DNA of 56,099 nt from Coriobacteriales bacterium (GCA_031288185.1 JAITRZ010000008.1:1-56099); one strand, 5' to 3'; counted from the stretch's first letter, positions 35,004 to 44,143 are shown. The notes: generated from the sequence alone by a model not told the origin. Program-made: numbers and translations.

Positions 35004-37488
35004 TCCTATCTTTCAAGATATGCGTGGGCAGATGAAGCCGGACGATGAGGTGCTGGATCGCCTCAAAACGGCCCTGGAGGCCGATCTGACCAATCAGGTG
35101 GCAGAGGGATCCTTCGCACCAGCGCCAACGGGGGCTCCTCAGACAGCCGCCCTTGCGAATGGTGACGTGAACCCTGATTCTTCTGCCTGCCCAGATGGCG
35201 ATGTGAACCCTGATTCTTCTGCCTTCCCAGATGGCGATGTGAACCCTGGTTCTTCTGCCAGCTCTAGCACCGCGTTGCATTCCCCTGTGATGTCCGCTCC
35301 TCCTCCATCTGCCCTGGGTAGTGGGCGAGACAGAAGGCGAGGGCGTTTTTCTGTTGCGCACCTTTCGGCTGCGGCCGTTCTTGTTGTCGCCGTCATAGCG
35401 GCAAGTATCTTCTTTTCAGGGCGCCTGTCACCTGAACCCCATATGTCCCTTGAACCCACAACGCCGCAAACTTCTACGCTTACGGTGGGGGCGGGGGTTG
35501 CGCGCGCGCCCTCTGACTATCAGGAACTCTATCGCCTTTTGGATTTGCATCGCGCCTACAGCGGCTCTAAAGCTCTTTTGGGCGCTGAGGTGGCCTCTGA
35601 TGTGACACGTTCAGAAATAAGCGCGGACGCTGCTTTTGTAGAATCCCCCCAGGCGGATACGGGAGCAGCAGGAGCGCAAGGAGAGACAGGAGCGCAAGGA
35701 GAGGCATCGCCAGCGCCGATGGCGTCTTTGGCACAGGAAGCAGGAGAGCCGGTGGTTTCAGCTGGGGAAGAGAAGCAGGCTACGGGTTCCTACTCTGAAA
35801 CAAATGTGCAGGTCAAAGGCATAGATGAGGCCGATATTATCAAGACAGACGGTTCCTTCCTTTACGTGCTCGCACAAGACGAACTCACCATCCTCAAAGC
35901 CGCCGGTTCTGAAACTAAAGAACTGGCCCGTGTGCGCTTTGCGCAGAATCAGGAGGACACCTCATACCGTTTTACTCCGCAGGAAATGTACCTTAGTGGC
36001 TCGGTGCTTGCCGTTATTGGCGCTCGCAGCCAGTTTGCTGCCACGTATGAAAAAGGGGAGACCGACGGCGCCCGTGACATTGCTGCGTTTGGATACGCGC
36101 GCGCGATTGAAACGGAACTTATTTTGTACGATGTGAGCGATCCTTCTGCGCCAAAATTGCTTAATCAATTCTCGCAAAGCGGCAGTTACGCGACTTCGCG
36201 CCTCTTTGATAACACGCTCTACCTCGTAAGCAGCTATTACCTTTCCGGTGAACCCGTTAGTGACAGGCCGGACAGCTATATACCGCTCATTGGCGAGGGC
36301 GAAATCCGCGCCTGCATGGATATTGAAGACATACGTATCATGCCGGATATTCAGCAGCCCACCTATACGGTCGTCACTTCCTTTGACCTGGGCTCATGCG
36401 CGCGCGTTGATGAAAAAACGGTACTTGGCAGCGCGGAAACAATCTATATGAGCTCTGATAATCTCTACCTTGGTTCATCCGTTTTCACAAGCGAGGTCAA
36501 AGAACCCTATGCTGATAGCGTGTATATGGTTGAGGAGCATGTTGAGAAGCGCCTTACTCAACTCATTCGCATCGGTATCTCTGCCGGAGCGCTTGACGTT
36601 GCGGCCCAGTGTGTTGTTGACGGTGAACTGCTCAATCAGTTTTCGCTGGATGAATACGCGGGAAATCTCCGTCTCGTTGTCACCCTGCACAACACGAGTT
36701 ATCGTGTTCTTACCGATGCTAGCCACAACGTTGAGACCATTCAGTATGACGACCAACAGGTCTCGACCAACGCGCTGTATGTACTGGATCAGTCAATGGA
36801 GACCATAGGAAGTGTTGAGGGTTTGGCCCAGGATGAGCGTATCTACAGCGCGCGTTTTGCCGGATCAGTAGGCTATATGGTGACCTATCGTCAAATGGAT
36901 CCGCTGTTTGCCTTTGACCTCTCTGATCCCAGGGCCCCCCGGATCACAAGCGAACTCAAGATACCGGGTTTCAGCACCTACCTGCACCCCTTTGGCGAGG
37001 ATCGTCTGCTGGGACTTGGTTACAGCGCGACAGGCGCTGTGCGTGAGGGGGTCAAGCTGAGCATGTTCAACACCGCTGATGCCTTTAATGTGACTGAACT
37101 GTTTGCGCAGAGCGTTGATGCCCGCGAGTCTGAAGCCCTCTCTAACCACAAGGCCGTATTGGTTGATGTCGCGCGCACTATAATCGGATTTCCCGGCATT
37201 AAAGATTTTGGCGGCGGAGAAATATGCTATTTTGTATATTCTTATACGGATACCGGCGGTTTTATGTTACGGGGTGAGTTGTCCCTGAGTGCGTCTGCCC
37301 TTTCCTGGCAGGGGATTCGCGGCCTGTTCATTGATGACTATCTCTATGTATTTTCAGGCGACTGGCTTGACATCTTTGACTTGGTGACCCTCACCAGCGT
37401 GGGTTCTGTCCGCTTGAGCGATGCGGCCCTGTCTGCGTCCAAGGAGTCCACAGCCATTGAACCATCACTGCCCCTCGCGGTAGACTAA
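34996..37488 (+). CDS. Membrane-anchored beta-propeller protein, likely anti-sigma partner
   Basis: 830 residues. N-terminal ~115 cytoplasmic residues include a short helix (DEVLDRLKTALEADL) where anti-sigma binding would sit, then a 12-residue repeat (NGDVNPDSSACP-like, three copies). One TM segment lies at ~119-142 (AAAVLVVAVIAASIFF), then an Ala/Glu/Gly-rich linker (GAQGETGAQGE). From ~270 (NVQVKGIDEADIIKTDGSFLYVLA) comes the secreted C-terminal beta-propeller domain (pfam09826-like). Ribosome site ggagag. Overlap with the sigma gene and the topology suggest an extracytoplasmic sensor controlling it; this is inference. Confidence 0.85.
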   Translation: MRDPIFQDMRGQMKPDDEVLDRLKTALEADLTNQVAEGSFAPAPTGAPQTAALANGDVNPDSSACPDGDVNPDSSAFPDGDVNPGSSASSSTALHSPVMSAPPPSALGSGRDRRRGRFSVAHLSAAAVLVVAVIAASIFFSGRLSPEPHMSLEPTTPQTSTLTVGAGVARAPSDYQELYRLLDLHRAYSGSKALLGAEVASDVTRSEISADAAFVESPQADTGAAGAQGETGAQGEASPAPMASLAQEAGEPVVSAGEEKQATGSYSETNVQVKGIDEADIIKTDGSFLYVLAQDELTILKAAGSETKELARVRFAQNQEDTSYRFTPQEMYLSGSVLAVIGARSQFAATYEKGETDGARDIAAFGYARAIETELILYDVSDPSAPKLLNQFSQSGSYATSRLFDNTLYLVSSYYLSGEPVSDRPDSYIPLIGEGEIRACMDIEDIRIMPDIQQPTYTVVTSFDLGSCARVDEKTVLGSAETIYMSSDNLYLGSSVFTSEVKEPYADSVYMVEEHVEKRLTQLIRIGISAGALDVAAQCVVDGELLNQFSLDEYAGNLRLVVTLHNTSYRVLTDASHNVETIQYDDQQVSTNALYVLDQSMETIGSVEGLAQDERIYSARFAGSVGYMVTYRQMDPLFAFDLSDPRAPRITSELKIPGFSTYLHPFGEDRLLGLGYSATGAVREGVKLSMFNTADAFNVTELFAQSVDARESEALSNHKAVLVDVARTIIGFPGIKDFGGGEICYFVYSYTDTGGFMLRGELSLSASALSWQGIRGLFIDDYLYVFSGDWLDIFDLVTLTSVGSVRLSDAALSASKESTAIEPSLPLAVD
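35158..35265 (+). repeat. 36-bp in-frame repeat, three copies
   Basis: 35158-35193, 35194-35229 and 35230-35265 encode (D/N)GDVNPDSSAxP on the cytoplasmic side of the propeller protein. Copies differ at few bases, so the expansion is recent. Confidence 0.93.
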
Positions 37489-37632
37489 CGCGTCTCCCTG
37501 CCCTCTGTTGTGGGAAACAAGACAAAAGGGGCAAGACAAAACGGTTCATCTGTCTTTCAAAAATGCCAATAAAATAGGCACAATACAGATGCCGTCCCCT
37601 TTTCTCTTGTACCACGCAGTCACCCGCGCCTG

Positions 37633-37661
37633 ATGACACACCCCCGCGCTTGTGCTACACT
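37633..37661 (+). promoter_or_regulatory. Promoter of the pilin-like gene
   Basis: ATGACA (-35, 37633-37638), 17-bp spacer, TACACT (-10, 37656-37661). A perfect ctgtca/tgacag inverted repeat (37667-37682) sits at the expected start of transcription and could be an operator or a 5' stabilising hairpin. The leader to the ATG at 37767 would be ~100 bases. 37489-37632 holds nothing else recognisable. Confidence 0.55.
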
Positions 37662-37783
37662 ATGCGCTGTCAAAAATGACAGGGAGTAGACAGTAGAGAC
37701 AGGCGTTGCCAAAACAGGACAGCGTAAAAACAGTTACCAAGATAGGCAATCTGAAAGGAGTAAATCATGTCACAAATTTCGCC

Positions 37784-37795
37784 GGGGGGGGGGGG
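37784..37795 (+). repeat. Poly-G tract (12 G) after a start codon: candidate phase-variation switch
   Basis: A strong ribosome site (aaaggag, 37754-37760) precedes ATG 37767. Five codons later comes G12. With 12 G's the frame stops at 37800-37802 (TAG). With 11 or 14 it would run uninterrupted into the pilin frame to 38832. Confidence 0.7.
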
Positions 37796-37890
37796 CTCAT
37801 AGCTTAGCTCTTCTCTCATCCACCGGCACCTATGAGGGCGCGAGTGTACGCGCCAAAGACGCCGCCCAGGCCCCTGCGCCAGGCGGTTTT

Positions 37891-38832
37891 TTGTACCCTG
37901 ATATAGCACAAATGAGAACACAAGAAGCATCGGCCGCGTGGGCCCCTCGCACAGGGGGAGATGCCCCTGGTGACGGTTTAAGCCGCACCGTCTTAGCATG
38001 GGCCCCTCGCACAGGGAACGCCGGCTCAAACAATCCTCGACCTCGTCGCCTCGATAACGTTGCGTGCCACTCCCCTTCAGTTCATCACCAGGGCTCCTCG
38101 GCCCGTGGAACTCACCGGACACCTCCTGTGCGAGGGGCTGCACAAGACCCACCACAGATACATAGACTGACCGGCACTAAAGGTTTTACCCTCGTGGAAC
38201 TCATCGTTGTGATCGTGATTTTGGGCATTCTGCTTGCCATAGCCGCCCCGGCGCTTACGGGGTATATTGACAAGGCGAAGTGGGCCGATATGGAACTCCG
38301 CATAAAAACTGCCAAGACCGCCTTCCAGACCATGATCAATGAAACCTATGCAGAAGAAGGCGGCTTCACCCTGTATGCGCAGGGCTCCGCCCCCGCAGAC
38401 GCATTGTTCCTCTCCCTCACACACTATGCCAATCCTGACGGGTATTATTTCAATGGACTCACTTCCCTTGGAGTACAGGAGTATGAGTCGCTCACGGCTG
38501 ATAAAACGGGAATCGCAAAGGGTGACCTCGATGATGGGCGCGCGTTTTCAGCCATAACAACCTCTTCGGGCGCAATGGTCTTTTTCAGGTTTGTATACGA
38601 TGAGTATCGCTACAATGATGGTTCATATGCTGTCTACGGCGGCACGTATGTTTACTTTATAGAAAACAGTGCGGATCCGGATCCGACCTCGGATATTGTT
38701 CTCTGGATGGACAATATGGAAACGATGTATCCCGGCATAAAATCTACCTTTACAAGCGGTGTGAGCGTATACAAAATGCATCATGCTGGTCGGCCCGATT
38801 CTAGTGGCGATACATGGGAGAAGCTTTACTAA
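37891..38832 (+). CDS. Type IV pilin-like prepilin
   Basis: The prepilin signature GTKGFTLVELIVVIVILGIL (from 38173) is a type III signal peptide: Gly before Phe, Glu at +5, then a hydrophobic helix. It continues as a ~215-residue soluble domain rich in Tyr/Asp, possibly a pilin or pseudopilin head. The frame is open back to the poly-G tract. The TTG at 37891 is only the first start-like codon; GTG 38128 would give a normal ~18-residue leader but has no ribosome site; ATG 37767 has one, but needs 11 or 14 G's. No pilin ATPase, prepilin peptidase or platform gene is nearby, so it relies on machinery elsewhere. Confidence 0.75.
   Translation: MYPDIAQMRTQEASAAWAPRTGGDAPGDGLSRTVLAWAPRTGNAGSNNPRPRRLDNVACHSPSVHHQGSSARGTHRTPPVRGAAQDPPQIHRLTGTKGFTLVELIVVIVILGILLAIAAPALTGYIDKAKWADMELRIKTAKTAFQTMINETYAEEGGFTLYAQGSAPADALFLSLTHYANPDGYYFNGLTSLGVQEYESLTADKTGIAKGDLDDGRAFSAITTSSGAMVFFRFVYDEYRYNDGSYAVYGGTYVYFIENSADPDPTSDIVLWMDNMETMYPGIKSTFTSGVSVYKMHHAGRPDSSGDTWEKLY
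37939..38138. repeat. Two direct and one inverted copy of a 14-18 bp motif
   Basis: tgggcccctcgcacaggg is identical at 37939-37956 and 37999-38016 (period 60). Its reverse complement core cctgtgcgaggggc lies at 38125-38138, just before the prepilin signal sequence. Inverted pairs could be recombination sites or just a duplication. Confidence 0.85.
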
Positions 38833-38908
38833 CTTCAGCCCTGCTGCGGCATGCGTGCGAAACGGGTGATGGTTTGGAAGAAGCCTTTGCTTGTCGCGTA
38901 CCCCCCAT

Positions 38909-38991
38909 TCCTGTGTCGCGTGGGTCTTGTCTGGTACGATTGCTTCAATCTGCATGGGCATTACCCCACTCCTGTGTCGCGTGGGTCTTGT
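38909..38991. repeat. 22-bp direct repeat upstream of murD
   Basis: tcctgtgtcgcgtgggtctt plus gt at 38909-38930 and 38970-38991, identical, period 61. It occupies the gap between the pilin gene and the murD promoter. No other feature in 38833-39063. Confidence 0.9.
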
Positions 38992-39063
38992 GTTGGGGTC
39001 TCGTGTCCCGCCTGTCCAGGAAAATGTGCGCTCCTGCCACTGAAAACGCGCAGGGAAACGTGT

Positions 39064-39069
39064 ATACTT
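39064..39069 (+). promoter_or_regulatory. -10 box of murD
   Basis: TATACT five bases before the murD ATG at 39075. With the usual 6-7 bp to the start of transcription the message would begin at the ATG (leaderless). Confidence 0.45.
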
Positions 39070-39074
39070 TATCT

Positions 39075-40607
39075 ATGTGCGCAAATGAAGCTATCAACAA
39101 AGTACGCGCCGTCAAAGAAGTTCCCTGTTTTGGCGCTGTTTGCCTGCTTGGATTGGGTGTTACCGGCCAGGCAGTGGTGGCGTACTTTCTTGCACATCCG
39201 CACAGCTTCACCTCTCTTACCGTCTATGCTGGGCCCTCCACCCCTGAGACGCTGGCGTATGTGCGTGGCCTGCCTGCGGAGGTACAGGTGCATAGAGACA
39301 GCGAGCGTGTGCGCGGCAGCTTTGACACAACGGTGGTTAGCCCTGGCATCGCGCCTGCCTCTTTGATGTATCAAAGCGCGCTGGCGACCTCCAGACTCCT
39401 GATCAGTGAGCCTGAATTGGCCTGGCGGGTTTCCGGCCAGCGCTGGATAGCGATTACCGGCACTAATGGCAAGACAACCGTAACAGAATTAACGGCCCAT
39501 CTGTTACGTAACGCTGGCATTGCGGCCAGGGTAGGGGGCAACATTGGCACTCCCTGCATCCAGGTGGTGCGCGAACGCGCGCCCGATGAGTATCTGGTGG
39601 CTGAATTGTCATCATATCAACTGCATTCTATGCGAGACTTTGCGCCAGAAATTGCGGTGCTCTTAAACATTACTCCCGATCATCTGCATTGGCATGGCGA
39701 TCTAGCGGCCTATGTAGCGGATAAATGCAAAATTGTACAAAATCTGGCCTCTGAGCGACCGGCGGTTGTTGATGCCACACTGCCTGAAACCCGTGAGGTC
39801 GTGCGCCATCTGCGGCGCGAAGGCAGGCGCGTTATCCCCCTGGGTACGGCTGCCGGTATCACTGAGAGCATGGTCGAGCGTTGCGGTGCAGCCGAGGCAG
39901 CCTATGTGGATGGGCAAAGCGGCCGGCTCACGCTTAAGGTTGACGGCCGGCTGTTTGAGTTGATAGCGGCCGAGCGCCTGCAGCTCCAGGGCGCTCACAA
40001 TTATGAAAACGCTCTGGCTGCGGCCGTTTGCGCGGCCAGCGTGGGCCTGTCCGCCGCGCAGATTAGCGCGGGCCTGGCCAGTTTCAAGCCGTTGGAACAT
40101 CGCTTTGAACCGTGCGGACAGGTAGAAGGCGTTAACTTTGTCAATGACTCCAAAGCCACCAACACCGATGCCGCCATTAAGGCCATCATCGCCTTTGCCG
40201 ACGATGGAAATGTGCGTACATCCCAGGTTTTGGTGATGTTGGGGGGAGTGGACAAGGGAGTGGAGCTGGATGGTCTGGTAGCCGCCTGCCAGGCCAACTG
40301 CAAATATGCTATCTGTTATGGGCAGGCCGCTCAGCGTTTTTACGCTGCCCTGGCACCGGCCCTGCCAACCATTCTGGAACCGGACTTTGGCGCGGCTTTT
40401 GCGCGGGCCACACAGTTGGCCCAGCCAGGGGATACCGTTCTTTTGGCTCCAGCCTGTGCCTCATTTGATGAATTTGCTTCTTTTGAAGCCCGCGGCGAGG
40501 CGTTTAAGCGCGCGGTTCAGCAGCTGGGTGTTGAGCGAGACACCCAGCAAAAGCTCACCCTGTCCGCCGCCTCTTCTGGGGCGGGTAGGCGAGGGCATCA
40601 CTCATGA
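39075..40607 (+). CDS. murD: UDP-N-acetylmuramoylalanine--D-glutamate ligase
   Basis: Adds D-Glu to the peptidoglycan precursor. Rossmann-like N-terminus (AVCLLGLGVTGQAV), Mur-ligase P-loop ITGTNGKTTVTEL near 135, LNITPDHLHWHG, and C-terminal NDSKATNTDAA plus LAPACASFDEFASFEARG. 510 residues, slightly over the normal ~450 because of a tail after ERD. I choose ATG 39075 (MCANEAIN); the frame is open from 38814 but that part is non-coding-like. No ribosome site, but a -10 box just upstream. Overlaps ftsW by ATGA. Confidence 0.95.
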   Translation: MCANEAINKVRAVKEVPCFGAVCLLGLGVTGQAVVAYFLAHPHSFTSLTVYAGPSTPETLAYVRGLPAEVQVHRDSERVRGSFDTTVVSPGIAPASLMYQSALATSRLLISEPELAWRVSGQRWIAITGTNGKTTVTELTAHLLRNAGIAARVGGNIGTPCIQVVRERAPDEYLVAELSSYQLHSMRDFAPEIAVLLNITPDHLHWHGDLAAYVADKCKIVQNLASERPAVVDATLPETREVVRHLRREGRRVIPLGTAAGITESMVERCGAAEAAYVDGQSGRLTLKVDGRLFELIAAERLQLQGAHNYENALAAAVCAASVGLSAAQISAGLASFKPLEHRFEPCGQVEGVNFVNDSKATNTDAAIKAIIAFADDGNVRTSQVLVMLGGVDKGVELDGLVAACQANCKYAICYGQAAQRFYAALAPALPTILEPDFGAAFARATQLAQPGDTVLLAPACASFDEFASFEARGEAFKRAVQQLGVERDTQQKLTLSAASSGAGRRGHHS

Positions 40608-42718
40608 TAAACACCCAACAAAGGCCCCCCGCATCCACTCAAGGCGGTGGCCGCCAAGGCACTCGCTTACGTAACGGGGCCAACCAGCCCTCGCGCGTGT
40701 CCAGCACAGGCGCCGGCGGTTGGGTGGCTACCAACGCTCTGGCGACGCGCATCGCGTTTGTGAGTATCGTGGCGCTGCTGCTTGTCTTTGGCCTAGTGAT
40801 GATGTTTAGTGCTTCCAGTGTCATCAGCTACAGCCTTGAGGAAAATCCAGCGGCACTGTTTTCCCGGCAGATAATCTATGCTGTTTTGGGTCTGATTTTG
40901 GCGGTTGTACTGGCTTTATTCAACTATAATTTGCTATTTGATAAAGCCGCTTTTTTTTCCTATCTCTTCTGGCTGGTGATTGTTGGGCTGATAGGCTACG
41001 CATTGCTGCAGGATACGGCCATCCTGGGTTCCCATCGACAAATTGACCTTGGCCCGGTTAGCGTGCAACCGGGAGAATTTGTCAAAATAGCCATCCTGCT
41101 GGTTTTGGTGCATCTGGTAGAACGCGTCTCTGCCACCGGTTTGCACTGGCAGCTGGTTTTGTGCATGTTGGCGGCAATCCTGATTCCGCTGGTACTTTTG
41201 GCGGCACAACCGGATCTGGGAACCCTGCTTATAGCGGCTGCGGGCATTCTCGCTGTACTATGGATGGGCGGTTTTCCCAAACGTATTGTTTTTGTTATTG
41301 TTGTAATCCTGATAGCGGCGGCATTGGTCATGGTGCTGGTTGCGGATTTCAGACAAAGCCGTATTGGCGCTTTTTTGAACCCACAGGCTGATCCTCTGGG
41401 CAGTGGCTATCAGATACTCAATGCTTTTTATGCTTTTGGAGACGGTGGTGCCTTTGGCGTGGGCATTGGCATGTCTAAGCAAAAGTTTGGTTATCTGCCC
41501 GAGGCGCACAATGATTTCATCTTTGCCATTGTTGGGGAAGAATTGGGACTGGTGGGGGCTTTAGCGGTAGTGGCCCTGTTCTTTGGGTTGTTGATATTTG
41601 GGCTTGCTATTGCTCGCCAGGCTCCCAATCGTGGTGGCACTCTGATAGCTGCGGTGGCTACCGTTCTGATAAGCACCCAGGCTTTTTTGAACATGCTTTG
41701 TGTGGTGGGCGCTGCGCCGGTAACAGGCAAGCCACTTCCCTTTTTCAGCGCCGGCGGTTCATCACTGCTCTCCACAATGTTTCTGGTTGGGCTTATCCTT
41801 TCGGTATCGATGCACACCCATCAGGCAGCGCCACATGAACTGCGGCGCGAGCAACTACGGCTGATTGATGGCGGCAGAAACCGGCATAAGGAAGTGAGCA
41901 GGCCGGGTGAAAAGAGGCCGAGAAGAACGGAGGAACCCGTTGCGCTACCCATTTCAGCGCTTGAGCGTATTTTTGGGCGCGGATTAGTGAATATGCCCGA
42001 GCACGCATCTGGACGTGCATCTGCTGCTAGGCCCGCATCTGCAGCAAGGTCCGCACGTGTTTCCTCTGCCAAGAAAGACACGGCGCGCATTCCTGTTGCC
42101 ATTAGTACCGCCATAGCCAGGCACCCCACCACAGCACCAGCCGTTTCCCTGGGAGCCCTGCGCAAAAATCGTAGCGGATTGGCACAGCGCGTTGCCATCA
42201 AACCCTCTGTCCCAATGCTCTCTACCCCATCACGCTTTGCTGTAGCGCGCCCAGCCCCAACGCGCCCAGCCCCAACACCAACACCTCCGACCCCAATGCT
42301 TCCCTCACGTCTGGTGCCGATTATTCCCCTGCGCGCTCAGGAAACATACGGGCGGGTCGCGACCCACAGGAGGGCTCACAAAGGCACAACCAAAAGCGTT
42401 ACCAATAAAGGTATAGTGGGGAGTGCGTCCCAAGATGTGGATGAAAGCGCTACTCGCGGCGGCACAACCAAAAGCGTGGCCCAGAGCAGAACCCAAGGTA
42501 TGGCTAAAAGCACGACCAACGGTAGTACACTACCTTGCATAGCCCAAAGCGCTGCTCACAAAAACGCATTTCAAAGCACAACCCACCGGCGTACGATCCA
42601 AAGCACACCTCACAAGGGCATGGCCGGACGCACCAGTCGGTCGTCCGCGCCTCGCCCTGTGACAGTGCCACAGCGTCGTAGCGCTCATAAGGCTGCTGTT
42701 CACCACCCGGAAAACTAA
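40604..42718 (+). CDS. ftsW: FtsW-type lipid II polymerase with very long C-terminal tail
   Basis: SEDS glycosyltransferase for division septum synthesis. Ten or so TM segments between ~45 and ~405, with PGEFVKIAILL, GMSKQKFGYLPEAHNDFIFA and PFFSAGGSSLL. After ~410 the protein goes on for ~295 residues of basic Ser/Thr/Ala/Pro-rich sequence with recurring (T)TKS(V/T) and QST(T/P)H units, which should be cytoplasmic. Normal FtsW ends near 400-520. RodA is the alternative; position between murD and murG supports FtsW. ATGA overlap with murD, 6 bases to murG. Confidence 0.92.
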   Translation: MINTQQRPPASTQGGGRQGTRLRNGANQPSRVSSTGAGGWVATNALATRIAFVSIVALLLVFGLVMMFSASSVISYSLEENPAALFSRQIIYAVLGLILAVVLALFNYNLLFDKAAFFSYLFWLVIVGLIGYALLQDTAILGSHRQIDLGPVSVQPGEFVKIAILLVLVHLVERVSATGLHWQLVLCMLAAILIPLVLLAAQPDLGTLLIAAAGILAVLWMGGFPKRIVFVIVVILIAAALVMVLVADFRQSRIGAFLNPQADPLGSGYQILNAFYAFGDGGAFGVGIGMSKQKFGYLPEAHNDFIFAIVGEELGLVGALAVVALFFGLLIFGLAIARQAPNRGGTLIAAVATVLISTQAFLNMLCVVGAAPVTGKPLPFFSAGGSSLLSTMFLVGLILSVSMHTHQAAPHELRREQLRLIDGGRNRHKEVSRPGEKRPRRTEEPVALPISALERIFGRGLVNMPEHASGRASAARPASAARSARVSSAKKDTARIPVAISTAIARHPTTAPAVSLGALRKNRSGLAQRVAIKPSVPMLSTPSRFAVARPAPTRPAPTPTPPTPMLPSRLVPIIPLRAQETYGRVATHRRAHKGTTKSVTNKGIVGSASQDVDESATRGGTTKSVAQSRTQGMAKSTTNGSTLPCIAQSAAHKNAFQSTTHRRTIQSTPHKGMAGRTSRSSAPRPVTVPQRRSAHKAAVHHPEN

Positions 42719-42724
42719 CAGGAC

Positions 42725-43861
42725 ATGCGGTTTGTGATTGCCGCCGGCGGCACCGCCGGCCATATCTATCCAGCCCTGGCCGTGGCGGAATATCTGCAAA
42801 ACGCCGGCCATGAGTTAACCTTTGCCGGTAGTCCGGAGGGTATGGAAGCTCGGTTGCTTGCCGATACCGACATCGCCTATGTAGCGTTTGCCGCCAGGGG
42901 CTTCAGTCGTCAGCATCCCCTGTCGCTTCTTAGTTCTGCTGCCCTGCTGGCGCGTTCCAGCCGCCAAGCGCGACGCTGGCTACGTACCTACGCCCCCCAG
43001 GCGGTGGCATCCTTTGGTGGTTATGTATCAGTACCGGTGGGCCAGGCGGCGTCAGAGTTGCACATTCCCCTGCTGGTTCATGAACAAAACTCCTCTCTTG
43101 GTCTGGCCAATCGCCACCTGGCGGGGCGGGCACAGGTGCTGGCGCTCACGTATCAGGCTGCGGCCGCTGGCTTTGCTGGCAAGCGGCACGCTCCTACTTG
43201 TATCGCGCAGACCGGCACTCCGGTGCGCGCCGAGTTCACCAGCCTTGCCGATGTATCCCATGCCAACCGGCTGCGCTGTCAGTTGCGCGCAAATTTGGGT
43301 ATTAGCCAGGAGGCCACGTTACTTTTGGTGTTTGGCGGTTCGCAGGGCGCGCGCCATATCAACAGCACCCTGAGCGCTTTGGCTCAGCGACTGCTCACCA
43401 ATCCACAGTTGGCAGTGCTCCACAGCACCGGCACGCGAGATTTTGCCACAGTACGTGCAAAGCTGAACACGCACCTGTCTCAGGCGGAGGCGAGCCGCTG
43501 GCACCTCATCGACTACTGTACACAGATGCCCGCTGCTCTGGCTGCGGCTGACCTGATAGTAGCCCGGGCCGGAGCCAGTTCGCTCGCGGAAATTGCCGCC
43601 GCCCGCCGCCCGGCCCTGTTGGTGCCGTATCCCTATGCCACAAACAACCATCAGGAGCACAACGCTGCTGCCCTTGTTGCGGCTGGCGCGGCCGTCATGG
43701 TATTGGATCGGGATCTGGATACTCCTCTGTTTGTTGAGCAGCTGGAGGCGTTGCTGGCCGACACTGAGCGTCGCGAGTGCATGGCTCAGGCCGCCACTCT
43801 GTTGCCCAGCCAAGACGCCACAGCAGAGGTGGCTCGGCTGCTTTGCGAGATTGCCCTGTGA
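42725..43861 (+). CDS. murG: UDP-GlcNAc transferase MurG
   Basis: GT-B enzyme making lipid II at the cytoplasmic membrane face. GGTAGHIYPALAVAE at the N-terminus, HEQNSSLGLANR near 120, GGSQGARHIN near 205, ARAGASSLAEIAAARRPALLVPYP near 280. 378 residues. Starts six bases after ftsW. Weak ribosome site (aacaggac), consistent with coupling. Its last codons and stop are duplicated 153 bases downstream. Confidence 0.96.
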   Translation: MRFVIAAGGTAGHIYPALAVAEYLQNAGHELTFAGSPEGMEARLLADTDIAYVAFAARGFSRQHPLSLLSSAALLARSSRQARRWLRTYAPQAVASFGGYVSVPVGQAASELHIPLLVHEQNSSLGLANRHLAGRAQVLALTYQAAAAGFAGKRHAPTCIAQTGTPVRAEFTSLADVSHANRLRCQLRANLGISQEATLLLVFGGSQGARHINSTLSALAQRLLTNPQLAVLHSTGTRDFATVRAKLNTHLSQAEASRWHLIDYCTQMPAALAAADLIVARAGASSLAEIAAARRPALLVPYPYATNNHQEHNAAALVAAGAAVMVLDRDLDTPLFVEQLEALLADTERRECMAQAATLLPSQDATAEVARLLCEIAL

Positions 43862-44015
43862 CGCAGGTGCCGACCAATGATGCTCAGGCTGCTGGTTTAG
43901 GCTGCGTACGCTGTTGGTACGGGTCCTGAAAGATTGCCATAGGGCACAGCGCTCGACATTGCACAGAGGTGATTGATGCTGAGGAAAGTCTTGCTTTGCG
44001 AGATTGCCCTGTGAC
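43839..44015. repeat. 24-bp direct repeat copying the murG 3' end
   Basis: tgctttgcgagattgccctg plus tgac at 43839-43862 and 43992-44015, identical, followed by gcagg/acagg. Copy 1 contains the murG stop. gcgctcgaca also recurs around it. The 290-base gap 43862-44151 holds no gene. Confidence 0.9.
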
Positions 44016-44137
44016 ACAGGCGCTCGACAGCACTTGGCTTCCCCCGCATTTCCCGCTTACCGCGCGGCGCCGGACGGCCCTGGTAGACGCGTTTGCCAGT
44101 GAACCAACGTCTGGGGCTGCTGTCGTAGAACAAAACG

Positions 44138-44143
44138 TATAAA
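44138..44143 (+). promoter_or_regulatory. -10 box of hypC
   Basis: TATAAA eight bases before the hypC ATG, with no ribosome site between. The transcript would start at or next to the ATG. Confidence 0.35.

Noticed and set aside
37670-38155. Minus-strand open frame opposite the pilin 5' region
   Set aside because: No ribosome site or domain; its repeated PVRGAHA comes from the DNA repeat on the other strand.
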